A stretch of DNA of 64,000 nucleotides from Mycoplasma testudinis ATCC 43263 (GTDB lineage Bacteria; Bacillota_I; Bacilli_A; Mycoplasmatales; Mycoplasmoidaceae), in the NCBI RefSeq assembly GCF_000687795.1, contig NZ_JHXT01000001.1:53959-117958 (forward strand), read 5' to 3'. Below, one piece after another: positions 9,225-23,512 of this stretch (its first letter is position 1; each line of letters starts with the position of its first letter). Position numbers and translations under genes: made by a program. Below the pieces are notes generated by a model. The model was given only the letters and a program-made list of their open reading frames with translations, made no database searches and was not told the origin of the DNA.

Positions 9225-12200
9225 TTATTTTTTAGTAAGCATCGCTTTCATTGCAGCGATTTGTTCATTTAATTGGGCAATTTGCTGCTTTTTAGCTTCA
9301 CTTGCAGCTGATGTTGGTTTAGTTACAGGAGCATTAGTTTTTGAAAGTTTGTCGCGGGTGTTTGCAAATTGTAATCGCAAAGCTTGTTCTTTTTGTTTGT
9401 CAAGTTCGGCTTGAACTGCTTTTTGTTTGTTAGCATTATCAATCAAAGCTTGACGTTCACGAGCGTAGCGGGCACGTTCTTCGGCTAAAATTTGTTTAGT
9501 TTTGTTCATTAGTTCAATTTGTTGTTTTGTTGGAACTGTTTCATCAGGAGTTTTTTCTTTAGTTTCATTTTTAACAATTGCTGAACTTAGTTCTTCAGAT
9601 AATGCCTTTAATTTTTGTTCCATTTGCTTTTTTTCTTCATGAAACTTTTCAATTTCTGAAGTAAAGTTATGTTTCAATTCGGTTACTAATACGTGACGTT
9701 CATTTTCAAATTTTGAACGTTGTTCTTCGATTAAAGCTCGTGCTTGATTTAATAATTCAGAACTGCGTTTTTCAGCATCTAGTAATTCGGCCTGCTTGCG
9801 TTGTAAATCATTGATCAATTGTTGTTGCGGTTCTCGATCATTGCGCAAAATTGCAATTTCTTCTTGCATCGCTTGTAATCGGGTAGTAGTTACTTTTGCC
9901 AAACGTTTAATCATTTCGTTTACAGCAACATCATCTTTCCGTTTCTCTTCAGAATAAGGAGTTAAGCCTCTTGCGTTTTCTTCGTGTGGTTCAAAACGAT
10001 CATGATCATGATAATCGTGATGGTGATGTTGGTGTTCATCATGATGTTCGTGATCGTGATGATGCTTATCGTGTTCAGCTAAACGACGTTCTTTTTCTTC
10101 TTTGCGGAATTTTTTGATTGCTTCTAATTTTTTAAGCAAATCATTGCGTTCCTTATTAATTTCACGAAGTTCTCATTGGTGGTTGTGTTGTAACATTTGA
10201 ATTTGTTGTTGGGAAATCATTTGTTGCATAGCCACTAATGGATTGCTCAAAATAGCATTTGCATTGGGTTGGTAAGCATTGTATGGAATAACCGTTTGGG
10301 GAACCGCACCTGCACATTGCATGCAGGGTGTAGCAAATTGGTTGTAAGGGTTATTATTAGAATTGTGAGAACACATATTTTCCTCCGGATGGTGATGGCT
10401 CATTGGTTTTGGCAGATCACTAGTGTTTTGTGTGCGAGCTGCCAAGTTTTGGTTTTCTTTTTGCAATTTGTCTTTTTCAAGTTGCAATTTTTCTAGGGCC
10501 TCTTGAGTTTTTTCGGCTTTTGTTTTAATTTCTAGGTGTTGTTGTTTTAGTTGATTTCCAATCTTATTCAAAGCTTTTTCGCGATAATCTAGATTTTCGT
10601 TAATTTGTGACAAGCGCTTCAATTCATTTTCTTTTTCGGATTTAAATTGATCTGTCTTATCAGCAATCTCTTTCTTTGTCATCTCCAATTTTGCTAATTC
10701 AATTTCACGTTCTTTAGCGATATTTTGTAATTCTTCTTTACGTTGATCTTGTTCTTTTTGGATTGCTTTCACTTTTGTATATAAAGTTTTTAAAGTTTCC
10801 CGTTTTGTTTCAAGTTCGTTATTAAATTTGTTCAATTCTTTTTTAGTTTCAAACTTGGCTTTTTCTAAATTTTGTTGATCTTCGTGGATGGATTTACGTA
10901 ATCGATTATACTGATCATATTGTTTTTGTAACTTAAATCGATTAGCATTAATTGCTTCAGAGCGTTCTTTCAATTTAGCGGCGTTTGCTTTAAAATCAAG
11001 AATGCGCTTATTTAAAAGTGCTTCGGTTTTTTCAAGTTCTTTATAACGTTTATTAATTTTTTCTAAATCTTTATTTTTGGATTGATCAAATTCACTTTTT
11101 TGTTCGTTTAATGCAGCAAGTGAAGCTTCAATTTCCTTTAAAGTATTAGTTTGTTGGGTGCCAACTTTTTTAAGTCGCAATTCATCAATTTCAATTTGTT
11201 GACGACGTAATTGTAATTGACCCTCTAGGGCACGTAATTTACTTAAAACTAATGAACGATTATATTCCACTTCAGCGATTCTTTTTTCAATTAATGATCG
11301 TTTTTCGTTTAATTCATTTAATTCTTTGTTGAATTTATCTTTGTCGGCTGAAGTTAATTTACGTAACGATTGCAATTGCTTAAACTGAACTTCTAATTTG
11401 TAAGCTTGTTTATCTAATTCAGTTTGACGATCCTCAAGGTTTTTTTGTTCAGATCTAATTTGAGCAATTTCATTAGCTTTTTGATCATCAAATTCAGCAC
11501 GTTCTGCTTCCAAATGTTTTAAAGACAATTCTATTTCTTTATCTTTTTCTTCTTGGAGGCGTGCTTTTTGCAGGATTTGTTGTTGTTTGGAATTAATTAA
11601 ATCATTACGTTTTAATAGTTCGGATTGTAACAACTGAATGCGTCGCAACAAATTAGTTCTTTGATTTTCTAATTCAAATTCTTTTTTCTTTAATTGTTTT
11701 TGCTTTAAGGATAAAACTTGGGCTTCTTTTTTAACTGTTTGGCGTTGGGTTAAAGTGTCGGTTGAAGCAGCATCTAATTCACTAAATTTACGTTCTAGTT
11801 CATCACGTAATAAATTATTTTCAATTGTGAATTTTTCTAATTCATTATAACGTTGTTGAATTTGGTTTAATTCGTTTTTTCTAGATTCATCAAAACGTTC
11901 GCGATCTTTATTTAATTCAACTACTGCTTGTTTCAATTCAGCAGCATGTTCGGCTTGTTGTTTTGCTGTTTCTCGATTTTTTTGGACTTGATTCAATAAG
12001 ATGTTTTCTTTTGAACGCAGTTTGTTTTCATAAGCTCGAACTTGTTGCACTAAATTAGCTCGGGCATCATCTACTTTTTCTTGTTCTTTAATTAGTTCGT
12101 CTTGACGAATTTTCAGACTTTGTAAGCGAGAATCTATTTCGCTTTGAGATATTTTTTGCTGACTAGAGATTTCTTTAAAACGTTTAAATTCGGCGGCTAA

Positions 12201-15056
12201 TTTTGTCGCATTTATGTTTAATTCATTTTCACGTTGATTAAGTTTAATATGAACCGAATTAATTTTATTAATTGCATCTTGTTTTTGATCTTCAAAAGCT
12301 CCGCGTTCTTTTTCTAGCTTCTTAACAGCAGCATCAAGTTCCTCTCGTTGAGCCTTATAAGCTTTTTGCTGTTCTTGTGAATACTCTTCTAAATCTTTCC
12401 GGCGTTGTGATAGATCTTCTTCGTATCCATTTAATCTTTCCAAAGATTCTTCACGGAAGTTTTCAAGTTGTAATTTGTAATCTTCAAGTCGACGCTTTTC
12501 ACTATTAACTTCATCTAATTGACGTTGTAAATCACGTTTTTCATTAGCTGAAGCTTGTGTTGATAAATCTGCTTCCGCTTTTTGTTTCTGCAATTTTGCC
12601 AATTGTTGTTTTAATGATTGTTCACGAGCGTTAAGTTGTTGAGTAATTTTAGTAACTTCTCAAACACTTTGTTGTTTTTTAAAATTAAATTCAGTCTTAG
12701 ATTGCAACAAAGCATCTCGTTCAGCATCAAGTTGTGCTTGGGTTTTAGCTGAAGCTTCTTCGTTAATCGCACGTAAGGAATCAATTTCATTTTTTTGGTT
12801 TGCTAAGTCTTGTTCGTAAGCTTTTAAATCAGCCATCATAACTTCAGATTTAGCATCAAGTTCTTTACGTTCTTTTTCAAGATTTAGTTTTGTTTGTTGG
12901 ACTTGATCTAATCCAATTCGTAAACGACGTTGTAAAGCAAAAGAGTCCTCTTTGGAAGCTTGTGCATGAACTAACTCAGCATTCAATTTTAAAATTTTGT
13001 CTTGTGCTGCTGCTTCTTTAACGCTCAAACGTTCATAAGCATCTTTTAATTCTTTATCACGAATTGCCAAATTGGAACGTTCCCGTTCCATATTATTTTC
13101 AAAATCAACTTGTTGTTTTTTTAAATTACGTTCAAATTCGTTAAGCTGTGCATCGCGTTGATCTTGGCGTTCTCTTTCAACTACATACAAGCGTTCAAGC
13201 TCTGCTCTTTCACTAGCAATTTCAGACTGAATTTTAGCTATTTCTTGTTCGTTAACCTTTTCTCTTTCGGTTAATTGTTGTTTTTGATAATCAATTGAAC
13301 GCTTCATGTATTGTAATTGGTTCAAATGACTATTAACTTCAGCCCGTTTTTCTTCGCTTCATTGTTTTTCAGCCTTGGCTTGGGTTAAACGTTCATTAGC
13401 TTCGAATAGGATTTTATCAACTTCTTTTCTTTTCGCATTTAATAATTCTTCTGTATCGGCAATTTTTTCTTGTGCCAGTTTACGTTCTTGCGATAAAGCG
13501 TCACTTTTGTTTTCTAATGATTCACGAAGCATTTCGACTTCGGAAATTCGTTTACGATAATCACTTTCAAGTTCACGGCGTTCGTTTTCTAAAGACTCTT
13601 TTTGAGCTTCCATTTTATCTTGAAGTTCACTCAATTGTCGTGATGTATTTTCACGCATGAAATTTAAACTATTAGATTCATTTTGTAAACGCATTTTTTC
13701 TTCACGTAAACTATCTAGCAACTGTTCGTTTTGTTCGCGTAATTTTAATGCTTCATTTTTATTAATGTCGGCTTCTTCGCGATCTTCAGCAACTCGTTGA
13801 ATTTCGCGTTGTAATTTAGACATTCGAGTTTCAATTTCTAGATTACGAGCGCTAATATAAGCGTCGGCTTCTGTCCGAATTTTGTTCCGTTCTGATTCTT
13901 CAGAATCAAAAATTTCGCGGGCTTTTTCAATCTGCGTATTAATTTTTAGAAGTTCAAGCTTAAAGCTTTCGTATTTTTCTTTTTGTTCTTTTTGAATGGC
14001 TTTTAAATTGGCTTCGCGTGTATTTAAAATATTTTGTAAATCTGCCAATCGTTTTAAGCCTTGTTCACGCTCGAATTCAAACATTTTTTTACGATTTTCA
14101 AGATTTGAACGATCCTCTTGCAAGATGCGAATTTCATCTTGTAATTTTGCACGTTCTTCTTGCAACATATTATTGTCATAATCATAACGTTGCAAATCTT
14201 GATTTAAGTTATAAATTGCGTCATCAATTTTTTCTTGCTTATTGGCGATTTCGGCGTTAATGGTCGTTACTTCAAGTTTGGCATTAGCTGCTTGTTCTTC
14301 AAACAAACGACGTTCTTCTTCTAGTTTGGCTCGAACTTTTTCTAATTCAGAAAATTCTAAATTAAGGTGTCGTTCGTATTCATTTTTTTCTCTTAAAAAA
14401 TCATTTCTTTCTGCATCTAATTTTTCATTTAATTCTTGAACGTAATCGATGCTTTCAGATTTATATCTTTCAATTTGATCTCATTCAGCATTCAATCGCT
14501 CTAATTCATCATTTAATTGTAATCTTTGTGCTTCAAGATGAAGCCCTTTCCCTCCGCGGTTAGCGTCGGATTCAAGACGTTTCAAACGTTCGTTAATTTC
14601 ATCTCGACGCGAATCTATTTGGGTTTTAGTGCTTGATAACAATTCTTGACCTTGAGGATATGTCCGATTAGGTTTATAACCATCTTCACTACTAAAAATC
14701 TCCCTAGTTGAATCATACGCTTTGGCATTTTGATTCAGACGATTAAAACCCGATTGAATTTGTGCGTACAGTTGTGCATTTTCACTAGCTAAAGTATCAT
14801 TAATTTGTTGTAACCGTTGATTATTAAATACCTGATTATTCAAATCTTCTAATGTAGCTTCAACTTTATTTTTAGTTGAAGCTAATTCAGCACTAGCTTC
14901 AACTTGTTTTTGAATATAACCATCGTCAAACCCAATATCATAAACAGCTTGAGTGTTTTTGATTTTTGGTGTTTGAAGGTTAGGGGTTGAAGCAAAATTT
15001 CCTACAGGAGCGTAGGAATCGGGATGGGGAATTGATTTAGTTTTATTGTCGTTCAT
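9225..15056 (-). CDS. hmw2: HMW2-like giant coiled-coil cytadherence protein (1943 aa)
   Basis: Five frame segments join into one frame when TGA is Trp (14481, 13359, 12660, 10173). The length is close to M. pneumoniae HMW2 (1818 aa), the main rod of the electron-dense core. After an 80-residue Pro/Asn N-terminus the protein is almost continuous heptad-type helix rich in Glu, Lys, Gln, Arg and Leu up to residue ~1545. A break follows at 1548-1627 with His, Cys, Pro and Asn (HHHPEENMCSH...PCMQC), then a His-rich stretch at 1662-1691 with about 15 His, then a last coiled coil to the end. The gene follows the P65-like gene by 24 bases and has AGGA before the ATG. The p65-hmw2 order is that of M. 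pneumoniae. The His/Cys insertion is unusual. Confidence 0.88.
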
Positions 15057-15080
15057 TTTAATTTATCCTAAGGTAGAAAA

Positions 15081-17453
15081 CTAATATTGCTCAGCATTAA
15101 CGCCGCGACGGCGAAATGAAGGCTGAATTTCATCTAATACTTCATGATGCGATGTTGATTGGGGTTGGTGAAAATATGCAGGAGCGGCTGGCATTCGCGG
15201 TTCTGCTTCATAAATTGCATGCGGTACAACTCCTGCGACTGGTTGACGCAGGCCATAGTTTGGGGTGTATTGAGAAGGTACCGCTTGGTTAAAATTTGAT
15301 TTAAACATATTTGCTAACATAAGTTTCTCAAACAATGAAGGTTGATCAGCTGCAGGTGCAAACGGATTAGCAATTTGGGAATTCAAATTAGGTGCTGGTG
15401 GTAACAACGGATATTGTCCAGGAAGATTTTGATAAGGATTTGGATAGTATCCTAATTGATAAGGCGCACCAATCATTTGAGGATTAATCGGTTGTTGCAT
15501 CCTAGGTTGTTGGTTGAAACCCAACGCTGCTTCCATTAACATTCGTTGTTGAAGCAGATATTGTTGCTGCTGTTGCAATTGTTGTTGTAACAAATAAGCG
15601 TTTGAAGTTTCACTCGTTTGGTTACTATCATTTAAACCTTTCAAACGTCGCGCTGTCTCTTCGGCTAATCGATTCTCATCAATGGGTTTTGTATTGTAAC
15701 CCATTTGTGCAATTGATTCCATACGACTCAATGCCTCATTTAAACGATTTTCTAAATTTACAACTTTTGGAGTTGCTAAAAGATTATTTTTGTTAATCAT
15801 GTCTGCAACAGTCTCAAGTTTTCGATCAATCAATTCATCACTTCTAGAAGGAATTTCGCTAATTTGCTTAGTCAACTCGTTCATTTTTCGTTCTAATTCT
15901 TCATGGTGAAATTCCGAATTAGGATAATTCTTAGATAATGAATTAATTTTTGAAGATAAAGAGTCCAACTTTCGTTCAAGTTCTTGTTGCTGTTTTTTAG
16001 TTGGTTCATCAATTGAAGCAATTTTCATTGCTAATGTATCAAGTTTATGTTCTAAAGCGGATTTTTCATCTGAATTAGACAAGGTATGAATTTGTTCAGC
16101 TAATTCTTCTAACCGTTCAGATGCTTGAGTTGGTAGTTTTTGAACAATTCGTGTTAAATCATCTAGTCTTTCATGAACGTCGCGACTTGAAGCAGTAGCA
16201 TAATCACTTGAGTTTTTAGAAATGTTTTGCATATTGTTTAAAACAGTTTCCAATTGTGCTTCAATCCGGCGGTTGGATTCTTGCAAAACTTTGTTGGCTT
16301 CTTTTAAGTCATGTTGCGATTTTTCTAAGTTTAAAATCTTCATGTTATTAGCATCAAATTGAGGTGCTAAAGCATGTTCGATTTCGGTAAAAGGAATATC
16401 AATAACATGTTCTTGAGCTTTGGGGTCAACAATTTGAATCGGTTCAATGATTGTTGTAGGCACCTCTTCTTGGATTACATCTTGTTTAGATGGTTGAGCA
16501 CCAACGTTTGGTTGATTGTTTTTTTCAACTGCAACTGGTTCAGTTGGAACATATGCGTCTAAATTTTCAACTGAAGAACCTTGCTGCGTATCTGCATAGT
16601 TTTGCGGATATTGAGGATTGGCAAACTGACTTTGGTTAGAATTATCCGGATTGTTTAATTGAGCTTTTTGATATTCTTGAAATTCCCGTTGTAAATCTGC
16701 AAGTTGATTTGGGTCAGGACGATATTGACTCAATTCATACGGATCATATTCCGAATTTCCGATTGGGTTACCATACTCATCATATTGTTGATTAAATTGA
16801 GCTGCATCATCAGGTTGCTGATATTGCTGAACATTTTGATCGCTATTTGAATCATTTGGCGCGCCATATTGATCGTATTGGTACTGCCCATTAACGTCTT
16901 GTGGAGCAAATCCTTGATCGTTTTGGTTTTGACTATAAAACTGATCGTTTTGATCTTGCTGATCATAACCATTTGGATTATCATAATTTTGCGATTCAGG
17001 ATTATAAAATTGTCCATTCAAACCATCAGGACCATATCCAGCTGCATTGGGGTCTTGACTGTATTGATTTGGTTGTTGACCATATCCAACTGCGTCAGGA
17101 TCTTGATTGTACTGATCAGGTTGCTGCCCATATGCTACATTAGGGTTTTGGTTGTACTGATCAGGTTGTTGACCTGCAAATTGTGCATTAGGATCTTGTT
17201 GATTGTCAAATTGGTTTTGCACCGGTTGGTCAGAATAACCAAAATTATCCATCGGTTGGTTTACATATTGGTTAGCAGAATCTGAACCATATGCTTGGTT
17301 GCTTTGCATATCCAAAGGCATCCCAGTCTCTGGATTGATTACAGGTGGATATTGAGAATTAGCATCTTGCGGCTGATTTTCATAATTTTGTGGTGATCCA
17401 TATCCAGCTTGATAATTTGGCTGATTTTGATCAAAATTGTCGTTTACGTTCAT
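15081..17453 (-). CDS. p65: P65-like terminal-organelle protein (790 aa)
   Basis: The first ~260 residues are Gln/Asn/Tyr/Pro/Asp-rich and hold about four copies of a 15-16 residue repeat (Q-[DN]-P-[ND]-A...YGQQPDQYN, residues 87-141), recalling the DPN-type repeats of M. pneumoniae P65. Next come a Pro/Glu/Val section, a coiled coil at about 355-610 with heptads such as LNSLSKNYPNSEFHHEELERK, a Gln run (LLQQQLQQQQQYLLQQ), and a Pro/Tyr/Gln-rich end. AAAGG lies upstream of the ATG. It is the first gene of the leftward organelle operon, directly before the HMW2-like gene, as in M. pneumoniae. It is about twice as long as M. pneumoniae P65 (about 400 aa). Surface exposure cannot be judged from sequence. 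Confidence 0.8.
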   Translation of the reverse strand: MNVNDNFDQNQPNYQAGYGSPQNYENQPQDANSQYPPVINPETGMPLDMQSNQAYGSDSANQYVNQPMDNFGYSDQPVQNQFDNQQDPNAQFAGQQPDQYNQNPNVAYGQQPDQYNQDPDAVGYGQQPNQYSQDPNAAGYGPDGLNGQFYNPESQNYDNPNGYDQQDQNDQFYSQNQNDQGFAPQDVNGQYQYDQYGAPNDSNSDQNVQQYQQPDDAAQFNQQYDEYGNPIGNSEYDPYELSQYRPDPNQLADLQREFQEYQKAQLNNPDNSNQSQFANPQYPQNYADTQQGSSVENLDAYVPTEPVAVEKNNQPNVGAQPSKQDVIQEEVPTTIIEPIQIVDPKAQEHVIDIPFTEIEHALAPQFDANNMKILNLEKSQHDLKEANKVLQESNRRIEAQLETVLNNMQNISKNSSDYATASSRDVHERLDDLTRIVQKLPTQASERLEELAEQIHTLSNSDEKSALEHKLDTLAMKIASIDEPTKKQQQELERKLDSLSSKINSLSKNYPNSEFHHEELERKMNELTKQISEIPSRSDELIDRKLETVADMINKNNLLATPKVVNLENRLNEALSRMESIAQMGYNTKPIDENRLAEETARRLKGLNDSNQTSETSNAYLLQQQLQQQQQYLLQQRMLMEAALGFNQQPRMQQPINPQMIGAPYQLGYYPNPYQNLPGQYPLLPPAPNLNSQIANPFAPAADQPSLFEKLMLANMFKSNFNQAVPSQYTPNYGLRQPVAGVVPHAIYEAEPRMPAAPAYFHQPQSTSHHEVLDEIQPSFRRRGVNAEQY

Positions 17454-17627
17454 GAAGTTTTTACCTTTTAAAATCTTGATAATTAGTCAGATTTATTCAT
17501 CCCAAAGAAATTCAAATTCTAAAACATTATTTTTTTGTCGTTGAAAATTGGGCTATTATGTAATTAATTATACAAAGAATTTAGAGTAATTAATAAAATA
17601 ATATAGTATAAAAGATTAAATCTAACG

Positions 17628-18070
17628 TTGATTCAAAGCTTCGAGGTAACATTTATTGAATTTTTAAAACAAAAAAGCCGAAAATTTTATGACAAAATGA
17701 TTCGGAACGCCATCAAAAGGCTTGGACCATATCCAATTCGAAAATTAGTAATTAATTCTGTTAAATCTAATATTTTAGTCGGAAAAATCAAATCTGAAAA
17801 AATGCTCTTAGAGTACTGTGGTTTAGATAACGAAACCCAAACTGACAAATGCTTTTTAATGCTTTCAAGCAAATTCACCGGAACTTTTCTGTTCAAAAAA
17901 ACGTATCTTGCAGTATATTGCAATGTTAAATGAGATATTATTCAAATGGTTAAATTAGAACCTAATAAAATAGTTTCACCAATTCCAAATAGTGAATATG
18001 TTTTCATTATGTCGCCTAATTTAGCAAACTATCTTAATCTAAAAGATGGAGATCAAATTCGTATCGCACA

Positions 18071-18074
<4 letters not shown>
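17628..18074 (+). CDS. Conserved-looking hypothetical protein (about 125-148 aa)
   Basis: The frame is open from a TTG at 17628 or from an ATG at 17697 (MIRNAIKRLGPYPIRKL), reads through one TGA Trp codon, and stops at 18072. The protein is mixed alpha/beta in character (VINSVKSNILVGKIKSEKMLL; EYVFIMSPNLANYLNLKDGDQIRIAH). The last part resembles a small beta-barrel end with a K-D-G-D-Q turn. No signal peptide, membrane segment or known motif is visible. The stop codon overlaps that of ileS on the other strand. The start is uncertain because neither candidate has a good ribosome binding site. I do not recognise the family. Confidence 0.6.
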
Positions 18075-20770
<2,696 letters not shown>

Positions 20771-20779
20771 ATTTATTAC

Positions 20780-21697
20780 CTATAATTCTTTCGAAATTTT
20801 CAAAGTTGCTTTAAACTTTTTACAAATTTCTTTGATTATCTCATCTGTCAGATAATCTGGTGTAGATGCACCGGCTGTAATTCCAACACGTTGCTTATTT
20901 TTAAACCATTCTGGATTAATGTCTGCCACATGAGATAATAGGTATGATTCTACATTTTTTTCTTTGGCAATACTTACTAATTTTTGAGAATTATTAGACC
21001 TTTTATCACCTACTACGATAACTAAATCCAATCCTTCACTAATGTTTTTGTCCAAATGATACATCAACGCTTCTTGTCGTTCGTTCGTTGCATTGCAAAT
21101 ATCGTTTTTGCATTCAATATTTTTAAAACGCTTTCGAAGTGATTTAATAATTCCATAAAACTCGTAAATGGAAATGGTTGTTTGATTAGTCATAAATATT
21201 TTTTCATCCTTAATATCTAACTTCGCGACATCTTCTGGTGTTTCTAAAAGTTTAATTTTTGGGTTTAACGAAAGAGCCGCTGCTGTTTCGGGATGATTTC
21301 TTACGCCAATATATAAAACTTGGTGACCTGTTGCTAACTTTTCATTAATGATGTCATGTGTATTAGTTACATAAACACAAGTAGCATCAATTGCTCGCAA
21401 CCCTCTTTTGGTAGCATATTCAATAATTTTCGGGTCTGTTCCATGAGCTGAAAAAATAACAATTGGCTCACCAGATGGATCAATTTTTGAAACAAGTTTC
21501 TTGCGATCTTCTTTGCGATCATCTAAGACGATAATTCCTAATTGAGTCATTTCTTTGACTACATATTCATTATGAACCAGTCACCCAATCATATAAATTT
21601 TCTTGTTGGGATTATTAGCTACTACATTTTTAGTTATTGCGAAGGCGTTAATAACACCACTGCAAAAACCCTGGGGATTGATTTTAATTAATTCCAT
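20780..21697 (-). CDS. ispH: 4-hydroxy-3-methylbut-2-enyl diphosphate reductase
   Basis: 305 residues. IspH makes IPP and DMAPP from HMBPP in the last step of the MEP isoprenoid pathway, using a [4Fe-4S] cluster. The three cluster cysteines are visible: NPQGFCSGVINA near the start, RAIDATCVYVTNTH in the middle, and CKNDICNATNERQEA in the second half. Also present are LVHNEYVV, TNQTTIS, VVGDKRSNNSQKL and GITAGASTPDYL, all standard IspH landmarks. The real start is at 21697; an internal ATG at 21550 only looks like a start because of an upstream TGA Trp codon. Whether the other MEP genes exist in this genome cannot be seen here. Confidence 0.95.
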
Positions 21698-21746
21698 TTG
21701 TAATTTATTGTTTTAGTAAAGACATCCATTATTATAATTATTTTCT

Positions 21747-22268
21747 ATGGAAAATAACTTTACTCACACACAAACACCAAAACCTAAAAAATTAAACATC
21801 GTTTTATATCAACCAGAAATCCCTTACAACACTGGAAATATCGCCCGGAGTTGCGTTGCTTTTAATGCTCGATTACATTTAATTCGACCTTATGGTTTTT
21901 TTCTCAATGATAAGCGAATGGTCCGCGCTGCAGTTGATTATTGACAACAAGCGGAATTACAAGAACACGACAACTTTGATGCATTTTTAAAAATCGTTAA
22001 TCAAAACGACCAAATATTTTTTTTAACTAAATCAGGAAAACACAACCCGCATCAAATTGATTTTCAAATCAAAAATGATCACGAAATTTATTTAGTTTTT
22101 GGACAAGAAACGAAAGGCTTACCCGCTAATATTCTTGAGAAATATAATGACAAAACTTTAAGAATACCTGTGGCCAAGGAATTACGCAGCTTAAATTTAA
22201 GCAATAGTGTTGTACTTTTAATGTACGAAGTTTGGCGACAAAACAATTTCAAGGATTTAGTTTTATAA
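21747..22268 (+). CDS. trmL: tRNA (cytidine/uridine-34-2'-O)-methyltransferase, TrmL-like (SPOUT)
   Basis: 173 residues. It methylates the ribose of the wobble base in certain tRNA-Leu using S-adenosylmethionine. SPOUT signatures: [20 protein letters not shown] near the start, [11 protein letters not shown] in the middle, and the trefoil-knot end [22 protein letters not shown]. The stop overlaps the trmB start (TAATG), so the two tRNA-modification genes are translationally coupled. It is divergent from ispH. Confidence 0.93.
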
Positions 22269-22930
22269 TGCGTTTAAGAAGTGATCCACAGGCATTACAA
22301 AAGTGCCAAAAAAGCCATTATTTTCATGAATTTGATAATGATGCAAAAGCAGATTTAAAAAAATGATTTGCGAATTCTAATAAAACATACTATTTAGAGA
22401 TTGGTAGTGGAAAAGGAAACTTTATTTGAAATCAAGCTCGAACTAATCCTGACATTAATTTTATCGGTCTTGAAAAGTTTCCTACAGTTATCAAAAAAGC
22501 CTTAATAAAATATGAAAAGAGTGATTTTGAACTAAATAATTTAGCTCTTGCATGAGGCGACGCTAACAAGCTATTAGATTATTTTGCAGTTCATAGTTTT
22601 GAAAAACTATACTTAAATTTTAGTGACCCGTGGCCTAAAAAACGTCACGCTGCAAGAAGATTAATCCACCTAAATTTTTTAACTATTTATGAAAACTTAT
22701 TAAAAACAGGTGCCACAGTTGAATTTAAAACTGATAACGATGATTTATTTTCCTTTTGTTTAGAAGAATTAGAAAGAAAACAAAACGTCCAAGTTATTGC
22801 AAAAACTACAGATTTACATGCTCTTAATAAGAACGATCTTTTACTCGCGAATAATGTTATTACCGAATATGAAAATAACTTCATCAAAAAACAAAAAAAT
22901 ATCAATAAAATAATTTTTAGATTTAAGTAA
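22268..22930 (+). CDS. trmB: tRNA (guanine-N7-)-methyltransferase
   Basis: 220 residues. It makes m7G46 in tRNA from S-adenosylmethionine. Rossmann-fold landmarks are clear: YYLEIGSGKGNF (SAM loop), INFIGLEKF, and the family-specific NFSDPWPKKRHAARRL, followed by a TDN motif in EFKTDNDD. The ATG overlaps the stop of trmL. The gene ends 4 bases from the stop of a convergent gene. Confidence 0.95.
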
Positions 22931-22934
22931 TTTT

Positions 22935-23477
22935 TTATTGCTCTAACGTTATTGCTAATAAATAGGGATTATTGTCTTTTATTTCTTTTAATAAATTTTT
23001 GTCCAGATCTAAGTTTGCAGCGGTCGGAATGGCATCGTTTCAAGGACCAAGATTTTTTAGCAATTTTACGCGATTAACAATGATTGGGTTGTCGGGGAAA
23101 GCTAAATCTCAAATCTTCAGTTTTAATTTAAGCAGATGAACTAATTTTACGTCTAGATTTTTGTTAATTGACAAAAAGGCATCTAGTTTTTTGACTGAAG
23201 GTGGTGTTAATTCAGTAGTTTGCATTTCTTTTAAAAGTGAATTTAAAGCCATCAAGTCGTTACGATTTTCAAGTAAACTATTTAATTCATTTTCTGACAA
23301 ACTAAAAGCCTGTGGATTTTTTTTAAAATACTTATGTGTATTTCCGATAACCGTATTTCAAAAAAGCCGAACTTTTTCAACTGAATATTTGTTTGAAATC
23401 CAACAATTATAAAAAATATCGAAAGCGTTAATTTCGGCGCAAGTATTTAAAATAAATTTTCTTTGATAACGTTTCAT
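22935..23477 (-). CDS. Hypothetical protein (180 aa)
   Basis: The frame starts MKRYQRKFILNTCAEINAFDIFYNCW and crosses one TGA Trp codon. The protein looks cytosolic and mostly helical, with leucine-rich segments (ELNSLLENRNDLMALNSLLKEMQ; VHLLKLKLKIWDLAF). No catalytic motif or membrane segment is evident. It is downstream of the PQ-loop gene on the same strand (36 bases apart) and convergent with trmB. I do not recognise it. Confidence 0.7.
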
Positions 23478-23512
23478 AAAAAAGATTTGAATAATAATAA
23501 TTTTAATTGGGT

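Noticed and set aside
16869..17285. Plus-strand open frame of 138 codons opposite the P65-like repeats
   Set aside because: It is the complement of a Gln/Asn/Tyr-rich repeat region and gives an artificial Ile/Leu-rich sequence. It has no start signal.
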